Source: Holophagales bacterium
Lineage (GTDB): Bacteria > Acidobacteriota > Thermoanaerobaculia > Multivoradales > Multivoraceae
Direction of reading: 5' to 3'
Length of the DNA: 64,000 nucleotides
Assembly (NCBI GenBank): GCA_009837885.1
Contig: VXSP01000045.1
Location: 62,001 to 126,000 of the forward strand
Shown here: positions 53,898 to 61,409 of the stretch, piece by piece
How the letters are laid out: every line of letters starts with the position of its first letter
Numbering within the stretch: the stretch's first letter is position 1
The notes under the pieces: generated by a model
Databases searched by the model: none
What the model was told of the DNA's origin: nothing
Seen by the model: only the letters and a program-made list of their open reading frames with translations
Position numbers and translations under genes: made by a program

Positions 53898-53996
53898 CCG
53901 GCGTCCCCGCCGGTCTGTGACCGCGGGTCTGACACCCGACCGCCCGAAGACGGGCGCTCGGACTGTGACGCGGCTGGCGCTGGGGCGCGCCAGCCG
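53898..53996. repeat. Four tandem hairpins between convergent genes
   Basis: Within the 174-nt gap between the methyltransferase stop and the glycosyltransferase-like stop lie four hairpins: CCGGCG/CGCCGG (53898-53913), CGGGT/ACCCG (53924-53938), CGCCCG/CGGGCG (53941-53956, loop AAGA) and CGGCTGGCGC/GCGCCAGCCG (53971-53996, 10 bp). No T-runs follow. They could act as a bidirectional transcript end or be REP-like. Confidence 0.5.
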
Positions 53997-54047
53997 GGTG
54001 CTGACCCGCGGAGAACCACGCGCCGCGCAGCGGCGACGATTCTGGCC

Positions 54048-56123
54048 TCAGTGCCAGCGCAGGTCGACGCGGTCGATCTTCACGCCGTTGGCCGGCATCG
54101 CGTCACCGTAGGGAACCTCAAGTACAAGGCGAGCGCCGGCGGGCCACGGCGCCGCGGGGAAGGTGCGGCTATGCCAGCCGGTCTCACCGCCTTCCGCGAA
54201 CGTCAGCCGTCCGACCTCGCGGTCGCCGGCTCGTGCGATCAGCGTTAGGGGCGCCGCGCGGTTTCTGATCGCCTGGAGGGTGACCGCAATCTCCACCCGG
54301 TCGCCGCCCGGGATCACCGTCGCTTCGGCGCGGCTTCCTTCGGGAAGCACCCACGCTTCGGGGAAGCGCGTGCGGTCCAGCGTCCAGCGTTCCGGCTCCT
54401 GATTGCCCCCGGTTCGATGCACCGCCGCGCTTTCGATCTCCAGGCGCCGCGTCGGCAGCGAGTCCGCGAGCACCGGCAGGGCGGCCAGGAACAGGAGCGG
54501 AATGCCGGCGCAGGCCGTGGCCACGGTCCTTCTCCGCACTCGCGCCGCGAGGATGGCCACGGCGACCGCGAGCACAGGCAGGAGCCACGTCGCCATCCGC
54601 GCCCGGGTGGCCGACGGCAGCAGACGGGCCAGGTCGAGACCGGTGCGTGCTTCCAGGTGATGAAGGAAGTGGTGACGGCCGTCGGCCAGGTTGTAGGTCC
54701 ATCCCGGTTCCACGACGAAGAGGACGGTCAGTGCGCCCGAGAGAAGCGCCAGCACGAGCGCGAGGGCGACGATGCCGGCCGCCGGCGACCGGACCGCTGA
54801 ACCTGGGGCGCCCTGGCGCCCAGGATCTGGCCTCCGCTCGAACAGGGGCACCAGGAGCAGGGCGAGGAAGGGGAGGACGACGAGGCCATAGCGGAACGGA
54901 GGCGACCAGCCGCCGTACCACTCGCGGCGAGAGGCGACCAGGAGCAGCGTGGGTACGGCGATGAGCGCGACTTCGAACAGGAGCCGCCGGTTGCGCCGGA
55001 AGCTGGCCACGGCGCCGGGGAACAGGAGCAACCAGATCGGCGCGCAGGCGACGAGTCCGTAGGCGAGGTCGAAGAACAGCCCGTTGAGACCGAGCGCGAG
55101 CTTCGAGGCCGGCTGCCGGTAGACCTCGAGCTCGCCCCACGAGTGCATGCCGAGCACGGTGCCGAAGACGGCGCGGTTCGACCACAGGACCAGGAGGGCG
55201 GACGGTACGCCGACGGCCGCCAGCACCACGAGTCCGCCGCGTCGTCGGGCGGGCGCCAGGCGCAGTACGACGATCAGCGCGAGGGCGACGCTGATCAGGG
55301 CGAGCCGGAGCTTGATCGCGGGAAGGACCGCCAGCGACAGCGCGAGGAAGACCCACGTGCTCCATTCGGCCCGTCCCGTTCCGGTCGTCGGACTCCCGTT
55401 GGCGCCGGTGAGACGGTCGATCCACCGGAACGCGGCCACCGCGAGGACGACGGCGGCGACCTCGGCCCAGATCTGCTGGCTGTAGATCAGGAACGGCGCG
55501 GCGAAGCTGAAGATCGCGTAGGCGGCAAGGCGGGCCCGAGCGTCGGGGCTGAACGCGGTGAGATCGAGCACCAGCCAGGCTCCCAGGGCAGCCAGTGCGG
55601 CGACTACGACCATCGCGCCCGCCCTGCCGCCAATGCGGTACGCGGGAGCCATGACCGCCTGCAGGACGGCGCCGTGGCGTGAGCGGATGGTGCCGTCGTC
55701 GGTCTCGGGATCACCGGGCTGCGGCTCGATCGCGCGCGGCATGAACGCGAGCGAGTCCTGATTCCGGTAGTTGTTGGCGAGGTCGAGATCGAAGTCGTAC
55801 GCGATGCTGTGCGTGGTGAGGAGGAACCAGGGCTCGTCGCCGTCGGGGGCGCGCTCGTGGATCGACCAGGGAATCAGCGCCAGGTAGACCCCGAAGGGAA
55901 GCAGCAGGAAGACGAGCGGGGGCCGAGGGGCGCCGGCCGCGCGCTCAAGCTGAGGCTCGAGGGCCAGAACCCGGCAGGTGGCATAGAGCAGGCCCGCCGC
56001 CACCGCTCCGGCCATCGCGGCGGGTTGCCAGGCGGCGACGCCCACGAGCGGCGCGGCGAGTGTGATCGCCCCGAGAACGACGGCCGCCCCCAGCGCCCAG
56101 GCATCGATTCCGCGGCGGACCAT
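54048..56123 (-). CDS. Polytopic membrane protein, glycosyltransferase-39-like
   Basis: This 691-residue protein has at least 11 hydrophobic helices up to residue about 570 and a hydrophilic C-terminal domain (about 580-691) that reads like a beta-sandwich. After the third helix comes the acidic loop DGDEPWFLLTTHSIAYDFDLD, the likely catalytic/donor region of GT-C proteins. It shares overall plan and this loop with the protein at 10320-12050 but is longer. Function is inferred from topology only. The start ATG lies 11 nt from the repeat element at 56135. Confidence 0.62.
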   Translation of the reverse strand: MVRRGIDAWALGAAVVLGAITLAAPLVGVAAWQPAAMAGAVAAGLLYATCRVLALEPQLERAAGAPRPPLVFLLLPFGVYLALIPWSIHERAPDGDEPWFLLTTHSIAYDFDLDLANNYRNQDSLAFMPRAIEPQPGDPETDDGTIRSRHGAVLQAVMAPAYRIGGRAGAMVVVAALAALGAWLVLDLTAFSPDARARLAAYAIFSFAAPFLIYSQQIWAEVAAVVLAVAAFRWIDRLTGANGSPTTGTGRAEWSTWVFLALSLAVLPAIKLRLALISVALALIVVLRLAPARRRGGLVVLAAVGVPSALLVLWSNRAVFGTVLGMHSWGELEVYRQPASKLALGLNGLFFDLAYGLVACAPIWLLLFPGAVASFRRNRRLLFEVALIAVPTLLLVASRREWYGGWSPPFRYGLVVLPFLALLLVPLFERRPDPGRQGAPGSAVRSPAAGIVALALVLALLSGALTVLFVVEPGWTYNLADGRHHFLHHLEARTGLDLARLLPSATRARMATWLLPVLAVAVAILAARVRRRTVATACAGIPLLFLAALPVLADSLPTRRLEIESAAVHRTGGNQEPERWTLDRTRFPEAWVLPEGSRAEATVIPGGDRVEIAVTLQAIRNRAAPLTLIARAGDREVGRLTFAEGGETGWHSRTFPAAPWPAGARLVLEVPYGDAMPANGVKIDRVDLRWH

Positions 56124-56134
56124 CTCCGCCGCAT

Positions 56135-56246
56135 TCTAGGAGCTTGCGCCGCGAAACGCGGCGCAGCAAGTTCGCGGCGGAAGCTCCTGGGAGCGGACGG
56201 GATGGGCCGAAACACGGCGCTTGCGACGGGTTTCGGGGCGCTAGCG
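56135..56246 (+). repeat. Two-hairpin intergenic repeat, copy B
   Basis: This 112-nt element matches copy A (17811-17924) along its full length in the opposite orientation. It has the same 5' CTAGGAGCTTGCGCC, hairpin I (one mismatch in a ~15-bp stem) and hairpin II with arms CCGAAAC / GTTTCGG, then GCGCTAGCGG. Compared with copy A, hairpin II has an added G-C pair and a T-A to C-G pair change, so the stem is kept. It fills the space between the molybdenum hydroxylase stop and the glycosyltransferase-like start. Confidence 0.8.
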
Positions 56247-56261
56247 GCGGCCGGCTCTGCT

Positions 56262-58526
56262 CTACTGGCCGCCGTTCAGCGCCTGAAGCACTCTCGGCGG
56301 TGTCATCGGCAGCTCCGTCGGCCGCGCACCGCAGGCGTCGGCGATGGCGTTGGCGATGGCGGCCGCGGTGGGGACGACCGGCGGCTCCCCGACACCGCGG
56401 GCGCCGAAGGGCCCGTGGTCGGACGGCACCTCGACCAGGACCGTTTCGAGCTCGGTCGGACTCTGGGCGGAGTGGGGCAGGGCGTAGTCGTTCAGGGTTG
56501 CCGTCAGGAGTTGGCCGTCCTCGCTGTACGCCATTTCCTCGTAGAGCGCCCAGCCGATGCCCTGCAGGGCGCCGCCCATCATCTGGCCCTCGACTGCGGC
56601 CGGATTGATCGCCTTGCCGCAGTCCTGGATGACGACAACCCGGTCGACGTCGACCCGTCCGGTCTCCTGGTCCACACTCACCTCCGCGAGCTGGGCGCAG
56701 AAGCCCGGCGCCTGGCTGGTCTGGGCGTGCCGGCCGTGACCGAAGACCGGCGCCTGCCGGCCGCCGAAACGCATCGTCCGCTGGGCGATCTTCTTGAGTG
56801 GAATCGCCTTGTCGGGCGAGCCCTTCACCTGGACGGCGCCGTCGACGATCTCGAGGTCCTCGGGATCCGCTTCGAAGGTCTGGGCCGCGAGTTCCAGGGT
56901 CTGCTGGCGCGCCTCGCGGGCCGCCTGAATGACGGGCGGGCCGACCGTGTAGATCGTCTTGCTGCCGCCCGAAGCCCCGGCGTACGGCCCCGACGACGTG
57001 TCGCCGGTGGCGACCGTCACCTTGTCCGGGTCGAGGCCGAAGGCCTCGGCCGCCATGAGCGCCATGCTCGTGTTCGTGCCGTTGATGTCGGCGGTGCTGA
57101 TGTGGACCTTCAGCGTGCCGTCCGTCTGCAACGCGCAGGCGGCGGACGCCGGCTCCGTGCCGCCGGGCCAGGCGCCGAGAGCGATGCCGACGCCCCGCCC
57201 TTCGGCCCGCGCCTGCTCGCGGTTCTGCCAGGCCGGGTGATCACGGAGAGCTTCCAGGACCTGCCGCTGGCCCATCCCGGCCCAGGGCATGCCGGACGCC
57301 ATCGGGTTGCCCTTCTCCGAGGCGTTCTGCAGCCGGAACTCGACCGGGTCCAGGTCGAGTTCGCGAGCGAGCTGGTCGAGGACCGTTTCGACCACGAACG
57401 CCGCCTGGGGAGCGAGCGGCGCGCGATAGGCGCCGACCGACGGCTTGTTCGTCGTGACCTCGAAGCCGCCCACGGCCTGGTTGGGTGTCTGGTAGGAGCT
57501 TCCCAGCAGGATCCCGGCAAGGGCGGTCATCGACGAGGGGAAGCAGCCGCAGTCGATCGCCAGTTCCGCCTCGAGCGCGGTGAGCTCTCCGCTGCGCTTC
57601 GCTCCGGCCCGAATCGTGATCCGGGTCGAAGGAGCCGGAGTCGCCGCCAGCATCTCCTCGGTCCGCGTCATCACCAGGCGGACGGGTCGCTGGTGCTGGA
57701 CCGCGGCGAGCGCGAGAAGGGGCTCGTACAACACGAACTTGGCGCCGAAGCCGCCGCCGACCGGAGTGCCGATGACCTTGACCTGGTCCTGCGGTATCCG
57801 GAGCACGCCGGCGATGGCATCGCGGATGAAGAACGGCGCCTGGGTCGAGCAGTAGACGGTCATCCCGTTCCCCATCGGATCAGGATCGATCAGGGAGGCG
57901 TGGGGCTCGATGTAGGACTGGTGGACGGACGCGGTGCGGAAGACGCGTTCGACGACCGCGTCCGCCTCGGCGTAGCCGCGCTCGAGATCGCCGCGCTCGA
58001 AGCGCATCCTGTTCGTCACGTTGGGCGACGAGGCGACCGCCTCTTCTCCCTCCGACACGTCGCCGGCTCCGTGTGCTGCCGCCTCCTCCGACTGGCCGGG
58101 AAGACCGTCAGGCCAGACCGCCTGGGCGTCGGGCGCCTCCGCCTGTTCGATCGTCACGACGGCCTCGAGCGGCTGGTAGTCGACCACGACGGCATCCGCG
58201 GCGTCCGCGGCCACCGCCTCGTTCTCGGCGAGAACGAGCGCGACCGGGTGGCCGACGAAGATCGCCCGCTCGCGCGCCAGAAGGAGGGTTGCCCGGTTAC
58301 TGGGCGGCAGCGCGGGAAGATCGGCGGCGGTGATGACCGCGGCCACCCCCGGCATCGCCTCGGCGGCGGCGGTGTCGATGCTCAGCACTTCGGCGTGGGC
58401 ATGAGGGCTCGTGACCAGGCGTGCGTGGAGGAGCCCGGGCCGGTCGAGGTCGCCGCAGAAACGGAGCGAGCCCTTGACCTTGGGCGCGCCCTCGAGGAGC
58501 TTGGTGGGGGTGCCGATCGCTGTCAT
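56262..58526 (-). CDS. Xanthine-dehydrogenase-family molybdopterin-binding large subunit
   Basis: This 754-residue protein is the Moco-binding subunit of a molybdenum hydroxylase: a/b hammerhead (about 20-130; FCGDLDRPGLLHARLV), Moco domain 1 (VGGGFGAKF near 275) and domain 2 with the catalytic Glu714 (GARGVGEPP). GAYRAPLAPQA marks the Moco pocket. These enzymes hydroxylate N-heterocycles, aldehydes or CO using FAD and 2Fe-2S subunits. No such subunits are encoded beside it, so electrons must leave by another route or the partners are elsewhere. It may be co-transcribed with the glycosyltransferase-like gene behind repeat copy B. Confidence 0.88.
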   Translation of the reverse strand: MTAIGTPTKLLEGAPKVKGSLRFCGDLDRPGLLHARLVTSPHAHAEVLSIDTAAAEAMPGVAAVITAADLPALPPSNRATLLLARERAIFVGHPVALVLAENEAVAADAADAVVVDYQPLEAVVTIEQAEAPDAQAVWPDGLPGQSEEAAAHGAGDVSEGEEAVASSPNVTNRMRFERGDLERGYAEADAVVERVFRTASVHQSYIEPHASLIDPDPMGNGMTVYCSTQAPFFIRDAIAGVLRIPQDQVKVIGTPVGGGFGAKFVLYEPLLALAAVQHQRPVRLVMTRTEEMLAATPAPSTRITIRAGAKRSGELTALEAELAIDCGCFPSSMTALAGILLGSSYQTPNQAVGGFEVTTNKPSVGAYRAPLAPQAAFVVETVLDQLARELDLDPVEFRLQNASEKGNPMASGMPWAGMGQRQVLEALRDHPAWQNREQARAEGRGVGIALGAWPGGTEPASAACALQTDGTLKVHISTADINGTNTSMALMAAEAFGLDPDKVTVATGDTSSGPYAGASGGSKTIYTVGPPVIQAAREARQQTLELAAQTFEADPEDLEIVDGAVQVKGSPDKAIPLKKIAQRTMRFGGRQAPVFGHGRHAQTSQAPGFCAQLAEVSVDQETGRVDVDRVVVIQDCGKAINPAAVEGQMMGGALQGIGWALYEEMAYSEDGQLLTATLNDYALPHSAQSPTELETVLVEVPSDHGPFGARGVGEPPVVPTAAAIANAIADACGARPTELPMTPPRVLQALNGGQ

Positions 58527-58633
58527 CTGCTGTCTCCGCCTGTGGGGAAGGTGAGTCGGGGGCCAGTATTGGAGTGAGCGATTGTTACGGAACTGGGCCG
58601 CCAGGGGAAGGGGCGGACTCCGGGAAGAGAGGA

Positions 58634-58663
58634 GAGCCCCGAGGCTGGTGCGCCTCGGGGCTC
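58634..58663 (-). terminator. 12-bp hairpin upstream of the molybdenum hydroxylase gene
   Basis: Minus-strand arms GAGCCCCGAGGC and GCCTCGGGGCTC pair perfectly around a 6-nt loop (GCACCA), followed by TCTCCTCTCTTCC, which is pyrimidine-rich but has no T-run. It could end a transcript from the RNase E/G side or a small RNA, or act as a leader structure for the hydroxylase gene 108 nt further on. Confidence 0.55.
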
Positions 58664-58773
58664 CGGTGACGCTCTTGGACCGCGGTCTGCGCGGCTCGGC
58701 TGAGCGTGTTTGGGCCGATGGGATGGCGTGGGATTGTTCCCGGAGGAGATGTCCTACGCCTGGTAGGGGTTTC

Positions 58774-58818
58774 CTAGGGAGCCGCCACCTCCATCAAGCC
58801 GCATCTGCAGTACTCCAC
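58774..58818 (-). CDS. Candidate 14-residue peptide with Cys-x-Cys
   Basis: GTG at 58818 opens a 14-codon frame, MEYCRCGLMEVAAP, ended by TAG. It is preceded at ideal spacing (7 nt) by AAAGGAGGTGGTC (58833-58821), which differs at one base from the complement of a typical 16S rRNA 3' end. No other ribosome site in the window is this strong. The peptide has a CRC motif and no relative that I recognise. It could be a leader peptide, a small protein or a peptide-modification precursor, or a chance frame beside a structured RNA. Confidence 0.35.
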   Translation of the reverse strand: MEYCRCGLMEVAAP

Positions 58819-59022
58819 TAGACCACCTCCTTTCCGGGCTAATCCACTAATCGGCGGGTCCCACCCCGCCCGGCCTCGGGATCGCCCCGACTGACCCCGG
58901 GACCGCCGCCACGCCTCATGACGCTGCGGAACGACATGGCCCCGATGCTGCTCGATTCTTGAGGCGGTTGTCAAACCCCCTTGTTTTCAGCAGCTTAGGA
59001 CGGGCCGCCGCGCCCGCCGCGC

Positions 59023-60999
59023 TCAGTTCGTGCCCGTTTCGGCCGGCTGCGGCTTGTCGCCGCCGCCCCCTTCAGGGGCTTGCGACCGTCTCGGTCGCCG
59101 GCGTCGTCGCCGGCGTCTGCTGGGGCGCGTCGCGCCGTTGCCGCTCGACGCCGCACCGGCCTTGTCGCTCTGGGCGCCCTTGTCGGCGCCGGGAGAATCG
59201 ATGCCGGGTACCTTGATCGCATCGGTCCCCGCGCCGTCCTCGGTGGCTCCAGCGCCGTTGCCGCCCGTGGCCGCGCGCTCCGCCGCAGGTGCCTTTTCCT
59301 TCGGCTTGGCCTTCGCTTTCGCCTTGCGAGCGGCCGCCGACCGGCGCCTTCGTCCGCCTCTGCGCCGGCGCTTCTTCGGTGTTCCTTCCGGAGCGGTCTC
59401 CTCGGCCGGTGTGGGTTCGTCTTCCGGTTCCTCTTCCGTGTCGCCGATCGACGGAGTGGCCAGCATCTCCTGTTCCAGCTTCTTCTCCTTCGCCTCTTCC
59501 CGCTCGCGTTTCTTGACGTCGGCCAGGTCGCGGGCGAGCCAACTGATCTCCGGCTCCTGGCCGTGAAGCTGAGGCTGTGCCGAGATCTCGATCTCGAGTT
59601 CGAACTCCTGTCCCAGCTTGACCAGCGCCTCGCGATGCCGGTTCTGGAGGAAGTCGGCGAGTTCCGGCTGCATCGCGATGCGTACTCCCCGCATGTAGCC
59701 GGCGGCGCCGTGGGACTCGATGTTGCGCAGCAGACGCAGCGCGATCAGGTCCGGACTGGCGACCCGGCCGGTGCCTCCGCAGTTGGCACAGTCCCCGTGG
59801 GTGCGCATCTGCAAGGCCTGGTGGATGCGCTGGCGGTTGATCTCGAGCAGGCCGTTGGCGCTGATCCGGCTGACCGTGAAGCGGGCCTTGTCCGGCTTCA
59901 TCGCGTCCTTCATCGCTTTTTCGACCTTGCGGCGGTTGCGGGGGCTGCGCATGTCGATGAAGTCGACGACGATCAGGCCGCCGATGTCGCGGAGCCGAAG
60001 TTGCCGGCCGACTTCCGCGGCGGCCTCGACGTTCGTGCCGACCGCGGTTTCCTCCTGGCTCGCTCCCTTCTTCGAGCGCCCCGAGTTCACGTCGATGGCG
60101 GTCAGGGCCTCGGTGGGGTCGATGACGATGGAACCGCCCGAGGGCAGATCGGCTCTGCGCTCGAAGATGTTCTGGATCTGCGGCTCGAGGTCGTACACCG
60201 AGAACAGCGGCCTGCGACCCGTGTAGCGGTTGAGGACCGTCTTGCTGCGCGGCATGAAGGCTCGCATGTACTGCTCGGCACGCCCGTGGGCGGTGTCCTC
60301 GTCCACGAGGACCTCCTGAATCGAACTGTCGAGATAGTCGCGCAGTCCCTGCAGGACGATGTCCTGGTCGCTGTAGAGAAGCTTGGTCCCCTTGGAATCG
60401 CGCGCGTCGCGGGAGATGCGCTTCCATAGGCGGAGCAGCGCGTTCATGTCCCGGTTGAGCGCGGTCTTGGTCTGCCCAAGGGCATTCGTGCGGACGATGA
60501 CGCCGCCGCCGTCGGGGACCGGCAGCGATTCGGCCATCGCCTTCAGTTTCAGGCGGACCTCCTCCGTGTCGACTTTCCGGGACACTCCGCAGGTCTTGTC
60601 GAACGGCGAGAGCACGAGGTAGCGCCCGGCCAGACTGAGGTTCGTCGTCAGGGCCGCGCCCTTGTTGCCTTCCGGCTCGCGGGTCACCTGCACCACGATG
60701 GGCCGGCCGCGGACGAGCACGTCCTCGATCTTCGGCCGCTTGGACTTCGGAGCCGCCTGGTAGTAGGCGTCTGGTACGACGTCCTGAATCGCAAGAAAGC
60801 CGTGCTTCGGAGCGCCGTAGTCGATGAAGGCGGCGTTCAGGCTCGGTTCAATGTTCGCGATCTTGCCGTAGTAGATGTTCCCGCGGGTCAGCCCCCGCTC
60901 GGCGATGTCGATTTTCAGGTCTTCGAGCACCGAGTCGTTGGCGATGGCGATGCGGAGTTCGGTGGAACTCCGCGCGTTGATGAGCATTCTTCGGGTCAC
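59023..60999 (-). CDS. rng: Ribonuclease E/G family endoribonuclease
   Basis: This 658-residue protein has an S1 RNA-binding domain (about 38-120), an RNase H-like domain and catalytic Mg sites Asp303 (IDVNSGR) and Asp346 (VVDFIDM). A Zn-link, CANC (404-407, then GGTGR), assembles the tetramer. After residue about 510 comes a low-complexity tail with Arg-rich stretches (KKRRRRGGRRRR and a run of Arg near 630), resembling the RNA-binding tails of RNase E. It processes rRNA and mRNA. GTG at 60999 has GGAG 5 nt upstream; an in-frame ATG at 60987 is the alternative. Confidence 0.93.
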   Translation of the reverse strand: MTRRMLINARSSTELRIAIANDSVLEDLKIDIAERGLTRGNIYYGKIANIEPSLNAAFIDYGAPKHGFLAIQDVVPDAYYQAAPKSKRPKIEDVLVRGRPIVVQVTREPEGNKGAALTTNLSLAGRYLVLSPFDKTCGVSRKVDTEEVRLKLKAMAESLPVPDGGGVIVRTNALGQTKTALNRDMNALLRLWKRISRDARDSKGTKLLYSDQDIVLQGLRDYLDSSIQEVLVDEDTAHGRAEQYMRAFMPRSKTVLNRYTGRRPLFSVYDLEPQIQNIFERRADLPSGGSIVIDPTEALTAIDVNSGRSKKGASQEETAVGTNVEAAAEVGRQLRLRDIGGLIVVDFIDMRSPRNRRKVEKAMKDAMKPDKARFTVSRISANGLLEINRQRIHQALQMRTHGDCANCGGTGRVASPDLIALRLLRNIESHGAAGYMRGVRIAMQPELADFLQNRHREALVKLGQEFELEIEISAQPQLHGQEPEISWLARDLADVKKREREEAKEKKLEQEMLATPSIGDTEEEPEDEPTPAEETAPEGTPKKRRRRGGRRRRSAAARKAKAKAKPKEKAPAAERAATGGNGAGATEDGAGTDAIKVPGIDSPGADKGAQSDKAGAASSGNGATRPSRRRRRRRRPRRSQAPEGGGGDKPQPAETGTN

Positions 61000-61409
61000 A
61001 AAATCTCCGGGGGACGGCGGTTGCGCCGTCGGTTGAATCGGTGGGGACGATCCCGGACGCGTGGGCGCCAGGGCGCGGCGCGACTCCCCGAGGGGAGCCT
61101 GCGGGCCGGCGGATCTCGGTTCGCAGCAGATGGGACTGCGCGACCGGGCGCTCGAGCCGGGTCGTCGTCGGAGGCGGCGGGTGTAGCGTAGAGTTCACCA
61201 CGGGCTGTCGGAGCGGCCCTCGGGCGACGCGAGTCGTCTCACGCGAGTTTCCTCAGAGTGGACGAACTGTCGGAAGGAGAGAGGCTGAAGCCAAGCGCTG
61301 ACTCGTACTATCGAGTTGCGCGACACTTGCCGATTGAGGCCAGAGCCGCCGCCGTGGCTAAGCATAGCAGTTTCCGGCACTTGAGGCTTCGATCCGAGCC
61401 CGGTCGCTG
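61000..61409. promoter_or_regulatory. 410-nt divergent region between RNase E/G and hflX, with rng leader hairpin
   Basis: There is no convincing gene. For the minus strand, a hairpin with GACGGCG/CGCCGTC arms and a 4-nt loop (61013-61030) ends 4 nt before the rng Shine-Dalgarno. A second, CTCCCC/GGGGAG, lies near 61085. Further out is an ACTCG/CGAGT hairpin near 61300. The rng mRNA thus has a long structured leader, as the E. coli RNase E gene does for feedback control. TATGCT near 61365 on the minus strand is a possible -10; the promoters are not assignable with confidence. Confidence 0.45.

Larger units (their letters stand above)
58527..59022. other. 496-nt intergenic region, possible separate minus-strand transcript
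   Basis: This is the longest gap in the window. On the minus strand it holds TTGACA (58974-58969) with only a weak -10, several GC hairpins (CCTAC/GTAGG at 58753-58767, GGCGGG/CCCGCC near 58853), the strong Shine-Dalgarno and 14-codon frame at 58774-58833, and the 12-bp hairpin at 58634-58663. I see no tRNA, tmRNA, RNase P or SRP RNA motif. A separate short transcript is possible but not proven. Confidence 0.45.

Noticed and set aside
30348..54011. A 14-nt match (GGTGCTGACCCGCG) between 30348 and 53998, considered as a shared repeat
   Set aside because: Matches of this length are expected by chance in GC-rich sequence, and the flanks do not align.
58816..58835. Plus-strand CCACCTCCTTT looked like the 3' end of a 16S rRNA gene
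   Set aside because: The flanking sequence does not match 16S rRNA; on the minus strand it reads as a Shine-Dalgarno at correct spacing before a short frame.
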